In this document: positions 54,754 to 63,795 of the stretch, in pieces
Numbering within the stretch: the first letter of the stretch is position 1
Layout of the letters: each line of letters starts with the position of its first letter
Assembly: GCA_963709995.1 (NCBI GenBank)
Contig: CAVPYN010000008.1
Coordinates: 193,593 to 257,592, forward strand
DNA length: 64,000 nucleotides
Direction: 5' to 3'
Origin: JAUIIK01 sp963709995
GTDB lineage: Bacteria; Chloroflexota; Chloroflexia; Thermomicrobiales; CFX8
Program-made: the position numbers and the translations under genes
The notes under the pieces: generated by a model
Databases searched by the model: none
What the model saw: the letters and a program-made list of their open reading frames with translations, nothing else
Told to the model about the DNA's origin: nothing

Positions 54754-55158
54754 ATGGCAGATCGACGAAGCGGGCGCGGCCGAACCAGGGTGCGAAGGCG
54801 AGATCGCAAGAACATCCCGCGGGGGCGTGCTTATGTGCGTTCGACTTTCAACAACACGATCGTGACGCTCACCGACCCACAGGGCAACGCAGTTTCGTGG
54901 GCGAGCGCTGGAGGTTCTGGGTTCAGAGGCTCACGCAAGAGCACTCCGTATGCTGCCCAAGTGACCGCCGAAAGCGCTGCACGCAAGGCGATGGAACACG
55001 GGATGCGCGAAGTAGAGGTGATCGTGACCGGCCCCGGAGCTGGCCGCGAAATGGCGATTCGGGCGTTAGCTGCAGCCGGGTTGCAGGTCACGTCGATAGC
55101 CGACCGCACGCCGATTCCGCACAATGGATGTCGACCAAGAAAGCGTCGCCGCAACTAG
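54754..55158 (+). CDS. rpsK: 30S ribosomal protein S11
   Basis: 30S platform protein. NIPRGRAYVRSTFNNTIVTL, TDPQGNAVSWASAGGSGFRG, SRKSTPYAAQVTAESAARKA, VEVIVTGPGAGREMAIRALA and DRTPIPHNGCRPRKRRRN are conserved. 134 residues, intact. This is the last complete gene of the ribosomal run before the junction. Confidence 0.97.
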   Translation: MADRRSGRGRTRVRRRDRKNIPRGRAYVRSTFNNTIVTLTDPQGNAVSWASAGGSGFRGSRKSTPYAAQVTAESAARKAMEHGMREVEVIVTGPGAGREMAIRALAAAGLQVTSIADRTPIPHNGCRPRKRRRN

Positions 55159-55243
55159 TAGTCATTTCAGCCTCGCGGCGATACGTGCGCAAGGATCCGG
55201 CGCGAAGACATGTCAGATTTCAATGGGGAGAATCGGGAACTAG

Positions 55244-55306
55244 ATGGCTAGATATCGTGGACCAAGTGTCCGGCAGAGCAGGCGAGCAGGCGTTCCGCTG
55301 GACGAA
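55244..55306 (+). pseudogene. rpsD: 30S ribosomal protein S4, 5' end only (cut by the junction)
   Basis: The ATG at 55244 begins MARYRGPSVRQSRRAGVPL, the N-terminus of a Cys-free S4, exactly where rpsD is expected after rpsK. After about 20 codons the frame passes without a stop into an ISAzo13-type transposase, so all S4 rRNA-binding domains are missing. The exact crossover, somewhere near 55,300-55,325, cannot be fixed by eye. rpoA and rplQ, expected next, are also absent. Confidence 0.75.
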
Positions 55307-55801
55307 AAGTCCGATGTATGTGTCGGCACCAGTCGCGATACTTCCGAGTTTGCCGTAGATTCTATCCGTACATGGTGGCAAAAGGCCGGTTCACGCCACT
55401 ATCCTGATGCCGATCGTTTACTCATCCTTGCCGATTGTGGTGGAAGCAATGGCTACAGAATCCGGCTTTGGAAACAGCAACTGCAGATCAGTCTTTGCGA
55501 CCGCTTTGGGCTGCAGGTTAAAGTATGTCATTATCCACCCGGTTCCTCCAAGTGGAATCCCATCGAACACCGCATGTTTTCTTTCATTAGCAACAACTGG
55601 GCAGCACAACCTTTGCTTGATTACGAAGCTGTGTTGAAATTCATCCGGACGACTAAAACTGCGACAGGGTTGAATATCCGAGCTCTTCTTAACACGAAAA
55701 GTTACCATAAAGGTAAGAAGGTCTCTGACCAACAAATGAATAAAATAAACTTGGAACGATATACTCAACGACCAAATTGGAACTATTCGATCTCACCATG
55801 A
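55307..55801 (+). mobile_element. ISAzo13-type transposase, C-terminal part
   Basis: About 165 residues matching the second half of ISAzo13-family transposases: DTSEFAVDSIRTWWQKAG, ILADCGGSNGYRIRLWKQQL, VCHYPPGSSKWNPIEHRMFS, FISNNWAAQPLL, and the usual end GKKVSDQQMNKIN ... WNYSISP. The Asp of LILADCGGSNG and the Glu of NPIEHRMF are likely the second and third catalytic acids of a DDE site; the first Asp and the N-terminal half are missing. It is fused in frame to the rpsD start. The base composition is more AT-rich than the ribosomal genes. The right end of the IS should lie in the following 50 nt. Confidence 0.85.
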
Positions 55802-55982
55802 AAAATGTGAAGTTATTTTTTCGCGAGCCCTAAGAGCGTCATTGAAGGTAGGAATAACCAATAATACAATACGCCATAAATTGATGTCAATATAATTCAC
55901 AGCCAGATGGTTTAAATGTACCACAAAGTAGTGTATTAACTAATTGGTTGCATTAGCTGCGGTTCTGATTGGATGTCCATTT
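55802..55982. other. AT-rich non-coding stretch after the transposase
   Basis: No gene seen. The first 30 bases (a T-rich run ending TTTTTTCGCGAGCCC) are where the IS right terminal repeat would be expected, but with the left end missing it cannot be confirmed. From here on base composition stays AT-rich. Confidence 0.35.
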
Positions 55983-56050
55983 GGTGATACATTGATCATC
56001 TTACCCGCAGGAATTAGATCATTTATTGCCGATATCCTGGTGAACAATCA
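55983..56050 (+). repeat. Dispersed repeat, copy A (left part)
   Basis: Aligns with the left half of the copy at 59084: GGTGAT.. ATTGA, ATC, ACCC.CA.GAAT, and CATTTATTGCCGATA followed by TGGTGA, in the same order and spacing. The right half is not clearly recognisable; a weak TTATCGGCG match occurs near 56,075. It overlaps the antisense side of the cupin gene's downstream region but no coding sequence. Confidence 0.5.
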
Positions 56051-56130
56051 GTCTTTAACGAAAAACCGCAATTTTATCGGCGTCTGGTCAAGCGTCCTGC
56101 TATACGAGAAAATGGTATTGGATGCAGTAT

Positions 56131-56646
56131 TTAGCTCAATCGATTACGGATCGCTAGGACTGCAGCAAATACATCCTCTTTCCCAATTACACTTGTTTTG
56201 TGTCCTTGAGTTCCTTCAATATCAGTCACCAAAAAGATTGAACCCGGTGAAAATTGACGCTGTTCACCATTGCTGGTTTCAATCTGTAAGGTTCCTTGAA
56301 TGATAAGCACGAATTGTTTGTGGGGCGCTGGGTGCAACCCCATGTCCAGGCCTTTATGAAGGTGGTAAAGCTGAAAGCTGGTTACCGGTTTTCTCGTGGT
56401 GATGCGTCCACCATCGAACCAGTAATTCCATTTTACCTTTTCCGTAGTAAAGTGAGTTTCTCCACTTGAATCCGCTACAATTTGTGAGATCTCTACGTGA
56501 CTTTCGATGCTGGGCACCCGATATACCGCCTGCGCTATATCGGGTACCGCGGAGTTACTATTGGTGGTATCATTCTGACATGCCCCAATCATGATCATTA
56601 GTGACCCTAAAACCAGAATGCCGAACAAATGGACGAATCGTTTCAT
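56131..56646 (-). CDS. Lipoprotein with a cupin domain
   Basis: 171 residues. The N-terminus is a lipoprotein signal peptide (MKRFVHLFGILVLGSLMIMI then the lipobox GAC), so the mature protein is probably membrane-anchored in the periplasm. The rest is a small beta-barrel with cupin pattern: HKGLDMGLHPAPHKQFVLII, GTLQIETSNGEQRQFSPGSI and FLVTDIEGTQGHKTSV, with His residues where cupin motif 1 and 2 bind metal. The ligand is unknown. It stands alone, followed by a non-coding gap. Confidence 0.7.
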   Translation of the reverse strand: MKRFVHLFGILVLGSLMIMIGACQNDTTNSNSAVPDIAQAVYRVPSIESHVEISQIVADSSGETHFTTEKVKWNYWFDGGRITTRKPVTSFQLYHLHKGLDMGLHPAPHKQFVLIIQGTLQIETSNGEQRQFSPGSIFLVTDIEGTQGHKTSVIGKEDVFAAVLAIRNRLS

Positions 56647-56911
56647 CTGTTCCTGCTCCTTTATTTCAACACAAATTCCACTGTGTATCTATCAGTAAAA
56701 TTTGCCCTAATAACCAGAATTTCATGAGCGACTGCATGAATTTTTGAGAGCGACGCTCCTCAACTGGTCTGCTGCTACTTTTACTTCCGGTTTTTTTGGT
56801 GGATGTAATTGTTCGATAGCTAAATCGCTCTCTTTAGGTTTTATTATTTACGAATATATGCAATCCAAAGAATATTTGCCAAGCCATCGCATGTAGAGCA
56901 ATTTCTTTCCC

Positions 56912-58794
56912 TCACTTTAGCCCTGCTTTGTGCAGGGCGTCGATAACGAGGTCAAGGTCAGCTTGATTTTTATACGGCCATCCTTTTGAAGCAATTTCAA
57001 CAGAAAAATTTGGGTTCATCTCTAATATTTTTTTAGCTGCAGCATTGGCTTCTTTTTGCCTGTTTAATAAAGGATAAATAATTGCTAAGGACAAATAGTT
57101 CCCTATATTGCCTGGACTGATTTGAACCGCTTTTTTAAATTCTTTTAAAGCTTCCTCATACTGCCCCTTCTGCCTATAACAACGACCAAGCGCAGCAAAG
57201 TACCAAGACGCAGGGAAAGGATCTAAACGGATCCCTTGCTTAAGATGGTCTATAGCTTCATCCTCCCTTTCAGCATAGCTTAACGTTACACCTAAAATTC
57301 CGTGATCGAATGCTCCATTTGGATTTAGGATTACAGCACGTTCTCCGGCAGCAATCGCCTTTTCATGCTGCCTCATCATTAAATAGACGCTCCCTAACAA
57401 AGAGTGCGAATAAGAATCAGATTCATCCATTGCGATGGCCTTTTGCGCCAGTCGAAGGGCCTTTGCCGCATTATCTGTAGGTGATATACCCATGAAAGCA
57501 AGACGCCAGTAATACCAGCCTAAGTTCACGTAACCCCATGGTGCTTCAGGTGCCATATCAATAGTTTCTTGTACTACCTCGCCATACCGTACAAAAGATT
57601 CCTTAGTTCCTTCATTCCAAAGAGACATTGCCTCCATTCTTTTTAAAAGGAGATCTAAGTTCTTAGATTTATGTGACCACATACGGGCTTGCTCTCCCTC
57701 TGTAAGGCTTATTCGTAGTGCGGTCACTATTTTCATTGTGATTTCATCTTGTAAATCAAAGATGTCCTTCAAATCACGGTCGTATCGCTCTGCCCACAGG
57801 TGGTGACCCATAGTGGCATCGATCAACTGGGCGGTGACCCTCACTCGATTTTCAGATTTTCGGACACTACCCTCCAAAATATAACGTACGCCCAGTTCCT
57901 CTGCGACTTGCTTAACCTTGACCGGCTTGTTTTTGTATGTAAACGTTGAGTTTCGGGCAATAATAAAAAGCTGATTTGTCTTTGAGAGGCTTGTTATTAT
58001 TTCTTCAGTAATTCCATCACTGAAATACTCTTGCCTGGGGTCATCACTCATGTTGTCAAATGGCAATACTGCAATAGATGGTTTATCGGGTAGCGCATAT
58101 GCCATTTTTTCCACCGAGGCGGGATCTATGTCAGGAGAACGGGGATAAAACATCCACATCAAAACGACGCTGGTAATTAATATCATGGCGATTGCCACTG
58201 CTGCTGGCTTTTCAACTTTTGTCTTTTGCAGCTTTGGATTCCCCGATGATCTTACCTTCGTATTCCGGTGCAAACAGAATGCGGTAGATCCTGACCGGTT
58301 CGGCAATGTTCTTGACCGCATGTTCTCCCATGTATTCAAAACCCTTGTGGATTTTGTTTTTGATCTGTTGGAAAACCCCTCTGGAAATGCAGATTCCGCC
58401 AGGATCGGCAGAGGCTTTCGATCCTTGCAGCAACATTCACCCCATCGCCATAGATCCGATTATCCTTGTGAAGGATGTCCCCCAAATTGATGCCAATACG
58501 AAAATCCATGCGTCGATGGTCGGGCAGTTTATCGTTTTCGACTTTTAATTTATTTTGAATTTCAATTGCACTATTGACGGCGTTCAGGGTGCTCCCGTAT
58601 TCAGCTAATATGTTGTCACCGGGTGTATCTACGACCCGGCCTTGGTGCTTTTCAATTAAATCGGCAATCATCTCCCGGTAGGCGGTGATGGTGTTGACGG
58701 TCGATTCGTCATCATCACCCATCAGTTTGCTGTAACCTTTGACGTCCGCACTTAAGATTGCTGTTAATCTACGTTGTGTATTATTCTCAGCCAT
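56912..58794 (-). CDS. Class III adenylate cyclase with TPR domain (two frameshifts)
   Basis: N-terminal cyclase domain: RRLTAILSADVKGYSKLMGD with the metal-binding Asp, VVDTPGDNILAEYGSTLNAV, and MDFRIGINLGDILHKDNRIY then GDGVNVAARIESL. One transmembrane helix follows (AIAMILITSVVLMWMFYP), then a TolB/FlgO-like domain (KPSIAVLPFDNMSDDPRQEY, FSDGITEEIITSLSKTNQLF, GVRYILEGSVRKSENRVRVT) and several TPRs to the C-terminus. The frame shifts near 58,425 and near 58,220; the short middle piece (SADPGGICISRGVFQQIKNK) is still family sequence. ATG 58794 is preferred. It makes cAMP, perhaps in answer to a TPR- or periplasm-sensed signal. Confidence 0.85.
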
Positions 58795-59083
58795 GGAGAG
58801 CCCCAACATTATTGTGTTTTGCATCTATAGACGGAACACCGGATAGTGCTGGTCGAAGAGTGATCAACTTGCGCCAAATGTAGATTTTCACAATTTTGGC
58901 AATGAACTTGAGTAAAAAAGGGAAGGCGTCCAGTTGATATAACTATGAATAGAATGATTTTGTTTTAGGGTCAAGGATCGACACGGAATTTTAGCTGAAC
59001 CTCATATGTTGTAGCCAGTCTAAATTTCGGGTGGGTGGTGATTTCACACCAGTCAATGAAAATATCTGAAAAATTGGTCGCGT
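58795..59083. other. Non-coding stretch upstream of the cyclase
   Basis: About 290 AT-rich bases with no gene. The cyclase promoter should be here; no strong -35/-10 pair was identified by eye. Confidence 0.3.
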
Positions 59084-59255
59084 GGTGATTTATTGAGATC
59101 ACCTGACCCACAAGAATCATTGCATTTATTGCCGATACGCATTGGTGATCACCAGCGTACCATGGGAACGGTTATCGGCGCAAGATTTGGCCCGTTGTGA
59201 TTATTTTTCCGAATCGCTGGAAAATGACGGAACTGATATCTACAAGGTTGGTGGA
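59084..59255 (+). repeat. Dispersed repeat, copy B (full length)
   Basis: About 170 bp. The left half (GGTGATTTATTGAGATCACC ... CATTTATTGCCGATACGC) resembles copies A and C. The right half (GCGTACCATGGGAACGGTTA, TCGGCGCAAGATTTGGCCCG, TTGTGATTATTTTTCCGAAT, CGCTGGAAAATGACGGAACT) resembles copies C and D. A frame through it reads QDLARCDYFSESLENDGTDI, conserved in the other copies, so it may derive from a coding element. Confidence 0.65.
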
Positions 59256-59567
59256 GGTATCAACACCCAGGAGTTGGGAAGGCAAAGCCGCATTACCCTG
59301 CCTATTCTTTTTCACCTATTGAGACAACTCAAATATTCCTTTTGCCTTCCCACATCCTTGAAATGTTCCCGGCATTGCTCCTTTACCCCTGATTTGGAGT
59401 ATATATTAAATTGCATCAGAATTAAATTTTCAATCCTATAATAGCGGATTGAACTGATCACCAGCTTGGACAATGACCGCCTAACAAAGATGATCCTAAA
59501 TACATCTTTGTTGTTACCCCAACATTTTGTATAGGAAAAATTACAAAAACAGGTCGTTGGGTAACTG
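59256..59567. other. AT-rich stretch without a supportable gene
   Basis: Overlapping short frames occur on both strands but have no ribosome site, signal or recognised motif. Nothing further seen. Confidence 0.3.
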
Positions 59568-60071
59568 TTATTTTTGGTATCCTCCATAAAGAAGTGCACA
59601 ATATTTTCCATCACCCATATACACACCTAAACCCATAAAATTTCCGTTTTGATCATAAAACTCGGCTACATCTCCGTGTGTTTTTAGGGGATCACTCATC
59701 TCGGGGCAGCATGTCGAACGACAATTGTTGTAGCACCTAATCGTATGTTTTACATCGCCATTTTTAGTATTCGAGACGACTTCTCTGATTTCACTTTGCC
59801 AATAATAAAACTTTTTATATAGAAGGCACCGAGGGAAAAAAATTAGACTCTTGGAATAAAATTCATTTAAATATACATTCTGGTCATCCAGTGTATGCAG
59901 ATATTTTACATCAGGAAGAGATCGTATTTCAATTATTCGTCTATCAGCCCTGGACATACATTCAGAAAGTTGTTTATTATCTTCCGCGAATAAACCTTTC
60001 GGCAGGAGGTAAAATAATATTGTAATGAAAAAAAAGATCAAGCACATTGTGAATGTTTTTTTATCGATCAT
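59568..60071 (-). CDS. Secreted hypothetical protein, Cys-rich
   Basis: 167 residues with an N-terminal signal peptide (KTFTMCLIFFFITILFYLLP followed by GLFAED), so exported. The mature part has a cysteine cluster (RCYNNCRSTCCPEMSD) that could form disulfides, and ends with YMGDGKYCALLYGGYQK. AGGAGGTTTAAA precedes the start codon, a strong ribosome site. No family recognised. Its neighbours downstream of the same type (rhodanese, small secreted protein) are on the same strand but separated by over 100 nt. Confidence 0.6.
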   Translation of the reverse strand: MIDKKTFTMCLIFFFITILFYLLPKGLFAEDNKQLSECMSRADRRIIEIRSLPDVKYLHTLDDQNVYLNEFYSKSLIFFPRCLLYKKFYYWQSEIREVVSNTKNGDVKHTIRCYNNCRSTCCPEMSDPLKTHGDVAEFYDQNGNFMGLGVYMGDGKYCALLYGGYQK

Positions 60072-60178
60072 TTTAAACCTCCTTTCAAGTTATGAACATC
60101 TAATGGTCTGATATTCACCCACCTACGGTCACAACTGATCTAACTGTAACTTCATAGAGAAGCGGGTTGTAAAATTGA

Positions 60179-60662
60179 TCATTCCTTTTTTTCAAAAGCC
60201 AGCATTTTAAATTCACCATGGCGGTTATATACTGAATAGCCCGCTTCGCCCCATGCTTTAAACCCACCCGTCAAATTTTTCGCATTAGTATATCCCATCT
60301 CTTTGAGAGTGTTGGTGCAAAGAGCTGCCCGAGGGTCAGTGCGACAATATAGAACGATGTTCGTATCTTTTTCTGGATATTTTTTCCCGATCATGAACTC
60401 CAATAAACCGCGTTGCAAATTGACGCTTTTCGGAAGGTGGCCGGCGTCGAATTCCTCGGTTGTTCTAACGTCCAGCAAGACAATTTCTTTTCCAGCATGG
60501 AGATCCTTTTTTAGCTCCATTACAGTAACTTCAGAAATTTGGGATTTTGCCTCTTTAATTATCTGAGGAACTGTTTTTACAACTTCATCAGAATGAGTGA
60601 CCGCTACTCCAAAAATGAAAAAAAATGGCAAAAAATATTGTAATAATCTTGGAAATGGACAT
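60179..60662 (-). CDS. Exported rhodanese-domain protein (frameshift in an A8 tract)
   Basis: Single-domain rhodanese: VLLDVRTTEEFDAGHLPKSV, NLQRGLLEFMIGKKYP, the active loop LYCRTDPRAALCTNTLKEMG with catalytic Cys, and NLTGGFKAWGEAGYSVY. Such domains move sulfane sulfur. The frame opens at a TTG at 60631, but ATG 60662 has a textbook AAGGAG 8 nt upstream and starts a signal peptide (MSISKIITIFFAIFF) that joins the domain only if one base is removed from the eight-A run at 60618-60625. The signal implies a periplasmic product. Either a homopolymer error or a phase-variable tract. Confidence 0.8.
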
Positions 60663-60725
60663 AGTTTATTCTCCTTAATGGAAATAGATTTGCTATCTTT
60701 TTTCTATAACAGATCTTTTGAAAGA

Positions 60726-61160
60726 TTAGGGTAATGCATCATAATCCATTGAGGCACGCAGATAGTTACAATAACCGGACTCGTCAGCTTTTATTTCGTT
60801 GGGATATTTGTCGGATTTGCAAACGAATTTGAGTTTCTTTCCATCCTTACTTACCTTTGCGAGTTTGTACTTTTTCCCTTGTGTAGGATCTTGCATAATG
60901 ATCTTGTACCATATTTGTCCGTCAGAATCTGTCCACTTCTTAACTACTTGAAACATCCCTCGTGTCAGAGCGGTTTTTGAGTTGATTGTATTATATGTTG
61001 CGTAGGTTCCATCATAGTGAAACATGATTTTTTGTGGCGGTGTGCCTGTTTCGTATTTCACATTGAACCAGGTACAACAGATTTCATCTGATTCTGAAAG
61101 CGTTACGCCGGCATAAAATAAAAGCGAAAGGCATATCGCCAAAGCCATTAATGTTCTCAT
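60726..61160 (-). CDS. Small secreted hypothetical protein
   Basis: 144 residues with a signal peptide (MRTLMALAICLSLLFYAGVT, cleavage near LSESDE). The mature domain is beta-rich with aromatic residues (TWFNVKYETGTPPQKIMFHY, GMFQVVKKWTDSDGQIWYKI, KLKFVCKSDKYPNEI), perhaps a lipocalin-like small barrel. An ideal AAAGGAGG lies 5 nt before the ATG. I do not recognise a named family. Confidence 0.65.
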   Translation of the reverse strand: MRTLMALAICLSLLFYAGVTLSESDEICCTWFNVKYETGTPPQKIMFHYDGTYATYNTINSKTALTRGMFQVVKKWTDSDGQIWYKIIMQDPTQGKKYKLAKVSKDGKKLKFVCKSDKYPNEIKADESGYCNYLRASMDYDALP

Positions 61161-61659
61161 GACTTCCTCCTTTCATTGGGTTGTTGAATTTTTGATTTAT
61201 CGTATTGGTTGAACAGTCAGAATTCAACAATCAGAGGAACGTGCGGATACAGCAAACTTGGATCAAGATTGCTTTGACTTGAAAAATTGAACGTGGAGAT
61301 TCAACTTCAACAAGCAACAATTGTCATTTGGAGCCACGTATGCACAATTTGAGGGGATTCTCCATTGAATCTTCACCTGACATACAGGTTAACAGATGTT
61401 AAAAACCGGTGTCTGTTTCATCAGAAAAGAAAATTAGAGCCTGAGCTTAAAAGAGGAGACTTCAGATAGGTTCAAATTTCACATAAAGATTAGGCTGGAC
61501 TTGCGCTTCAAGCGCCACATGCATGAGGACTATAAAAAAATGATATCTAATACAAAAGGATGTGTCAAATTATTTTATACCTAAAAATTAATAATTTGTG
61601 CACAACAATGTGTTAATTTGCGTACCGATAATGAAAACGGTTCTACTGATGGGTAATGT
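61161..61659. other. AT-rich non-coding stretch
   Basis: About 500 bases upstream of the secreted protein gene (minus strand). No gene, tRNA or clear hairpin was found. Confidence 0.3.
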
Positions 61660-61837
61660 GGTGATTAATTGAGTCATCGGACCAAACTGAATTAACAGCT
61701 TTCTTGGCGATATGCTTTGATAATCTTGAGCGTACCACGGGAACAGTTACCGGCGCAAGATTTGGCCTGCTGTGATTATTTTTCAGAATCGCAGGAAAAT
61801 GACGAGTCTGATATCTGCATGGTCGTTGGATATCAAA
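61660..61837 (+). repeat. Dispersed repeat, copy C (full length)
   Basis: Matches copy B along its whole length: GGTGATTAATTGAG, TTGGCGATATGC, GAGCGTACCACGGGAACAGT, TACCGGCGCAAGATTTGGCC, TGATTATTTTTCAGAATCGC, AGGAAAATGACGAGTCTGAT and ATCTGCATGGTCGTTGGA. It ends about 20 nt before the 3' end of the DUF362 gene on the opposite strand. Confidence 0.65.
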
Positions 61838-61857
61838 AATTGGGGTTCTTCAAATTT

Positions 61858-63159
61858 TTAATAGTGACTTTGATCAAATTCAGGCGATTTATACTCGTCC
61901 CAAAGCCCAAAATTTTCTCTGTATAACCCCATCTTAAACGCAGAATTTTTCATCATTCTGGTTAAAAGCAAAGGGATGCTACGTCTCATAGGGAGGGTTT
62001 TTTTTACTAACAATGGATAATACTGACCAACATTCGGTGGACATCCGTTAATTTGTATTGCTCGTGTATCTTCTAAATTGTTTTTAACTGCACAATCACC
62101 AAAAAGGATGACCTTCTTGGCGTCTGGAGTTGCTTTTGATTCTTTACCAATGCAGATTTCAATTTTATCTATATTTAAACCAGGGTTGTCTTTACAAAAC
62201 ATATAATTAGCGAACTCCATATTACCATAACAACCGGAACAAATCGAAGTGTCAGCGGTTTGACTGGTAACTTGAATACCAGACAATCCAAAACTCTTGA
62301 AGCATTTATTGAAATCCCCTTCCCAAGGTAAATTCATAGCGACGTTTTCAATCGATTCACCTTTTATATCGATTGATTTTAAATCAAGACTTCGACCCGA
62401 TAATTTACAATAAGATTGGATGTGAGGTATTTTTTTAGGATCTTTACCTAATACTGCGGTTCCAACCATCTCAGTTTCAAGAATATCAGTACCAGCAACA
62501 ATCAAATCCATTGGATGAGCAGTACCCATAGTAGGCCCTCTATCCATGGCGTACGTGCCATCGATGATAATTAAGTCGCTTTTGATATGCATATTAAGTT
62601 GCGCTATCAGGTCAAATAGATGCCCACGTTTGTGAGCACGCTTTTTCGATGAAAATTTCAAACAACCTTTCAAGTTCTTCATTCCCAAGCTTACTATAGC
62701 TTGTCCATGTGTTTTTAATACTGGTACGTTTATGAAAAAATCGGTTTCTAAAGCGGATACAGCTATTTTGAATACATGCTCGTTAATTTTAATTTTTTTA
62801 AATGGCGAAGATTCAAAGTCTTCCAATTTAATACCGTATTTCTTTCCAATTCTATCAATACCCGAAAACTTCATGGCCGATGCTGTGTCTGATCCAAATT
62901 CAGGATTTACAATAGCACCTTCACCGATGGTAATTTTTCGACAATTATAATCTAATAAGGTTTGGATCAAATGCTCAATTGCGCTGGCTGTGGTAACCTT
63001 TCCAAAAGGTGGTATCATCTTTTTATCGGCACCCATTACAAGATTTGGCTTAATTAACACGCTGCAATCAGGTTTCAATGAATTGAACCCATCGCAGAGT
63101 TCGATGGCTGATTTGATCGGATTGGTGAAATTGTCTCTTTTAATCAGTGCGACAGTCAT
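61858..63159 (-). CDS. DUF362-family protein
   Basis: About 433 residues. DUF362 marks: SVLIKPNLVMGADKKMIPPF, ITIGEGAIVNPEFGSDT, FFINVPVLKTHGQAIVSLGM, KNLKGCLKFSSKKRAHKRGH, LIIIDGTYAMDRGPTMGTAH and PMDLIVAGTDILETEMVGTA. A Cys-rich C-terminal part (TSICSGCYGNMEFANYMFCK, FGDCAVKN, INGCPPN) could bind an iron-sulfur cluster. Proteins of this family occur widely in anaerobes, with no assigned reaction. ATG 63159 is chosen for GGAGG 5 nt upstream; a start 8 codons earlier lacks one. A TGTGA-N4-TCACA palindrome sits about 50 nt upstream. Confidence 0.82.
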   Translation of the reverse strand: MTVALIKRDNFTNPIKSAIELCDGFNSLKPDCSVLIKPNLVMGADKKMIPPFGKVTTASAIEHLIQTLLDYNCRKITIGEGAIVNPEFGSDTASAMKFSGIDRIGKKYGIKLEDFESSPFKKIKINEHVFKIAVSALETDFFINVPVLKTHGQAIVSLGMKNLKGCLKFSSKKRAHKRGHLFDLIAQLNMHIKSDLIIIDGTYAMDRGPTMGTAHPMDLIVAGTDILETEMVGTAVLGKDPKKIPHIQSYCKLSGRSLDLKSIDIKGESIENVAMNLPWEGDFNKCFKSFGLSGIQVTSQTADTSICSGCYGNMEFANYMFCKDNPGLNIDKIEICIGKESKATPDAKKVILFGDCAVKNNLEDTRAIQINGCPPNVGQYYPLLVKKTLPMRRSIPLLLTRMMKNSAFKMGLYRENFGLWDEYKSPEFDQSHY

Positions 63160-63207
63160 TTCATCCTCCTTCCCAAATTCCAATAGTTTTAGCTTTGGTT
63201 AGGTTTA

Positions 63208-63223
63208 ATGTGAATGATCACAT
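63208..63223. promoter_or_regulatory. Possible CRP/FNR-family operator upstream of the DUF362 gene
   Basis: Perfect 16-bp inverted repeat ATGTGA-ATGA-TCACAT located 49-64 nt before the DUF362 start. Half-sites resemble CRP/FNR-type TGTGA boxes, but the 4-nt spacer is shorter than the 6 of CRP. The regulator is unknown. Confidence 0.35.
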
Positions 63224-63275
63224 CACCCGACGTGGATTCTTCCGGGTGGTGGAAATTATGAGCTTTAAGACAAAA

Positions 63276-63376
63276 GGGGACCGGGCGGTTGAGTTTATGG
63301 TTGCTCAATATTTCCTCGTAGGAGTTCCACACCGGTCCCCGAGCGGGATATTGGAGGTGCCAATGGCATATCCCGC
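63276..63376 (+). other. Pair of strong inverted repeats
   Basis: GGGGACCGG (63276-63284) pairs perfectly with CCGGTCCCC (63332-63340), then GCGGGATAT (63343-63351) pairs with ATATCCCGC (63368-63376). Two adjacent 9-bp GC-rich stems in otherwise AT-rich DNA suggest a structured RNA, a recombination site or an IS end. A 50-codon frame (from 63256) crosses it but has no recognisable motif. Confidence 0.4.
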
Positions 63377-63795
63377 AAATCTATCCGGACATATCAACTA
63401 TTTTGGCTAAATCTGTAGCCATGAACCAAAAACCGACCAATTAAGGCGCGGTGCCTACCCATGGTTTGCTCTTTCTGTCCCGTTGAAGAGTTGACTGCAA
63501 TGGTTCGCTTTTAATTACACCCCATTGAATATTCACGGACAGGGCAACTGGTAACCCGACTGATGTTACTTTAATTGCGATTCAGGAATCTGAGGTGGGG
63601 ATATGATTTTAGCCTATGAGATGTCGTCCAATAGTGTCAAGAATAATATGGGCCAACGTTCGCCACGTGCGACGTGACAGTCGAATCTTTTATAGTGATG
63701 AGGTGGGCACAGGTTAATGTTGATGCTACCTGTATAATTTGTCGTGTAAAGATTAGTTGGCAATCCCCTCGAGACCACCTGAGTTTCCGTTTTGG
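63377..63795. other. AT-rich non-coding stretch
   Basis: No supportable gene. Short frames on both strands have no ribosome sites or motifs. Nothing further seen. Confidence 0.3.

Noticed and set aside
55944..56303. A 119-codon plus-strand ORF opposite the cupin lipoprotein
   Set aside because: Its second half is antisense to the lipoprotein gene and its first half covers the dispersed repeat; no ribosome site.
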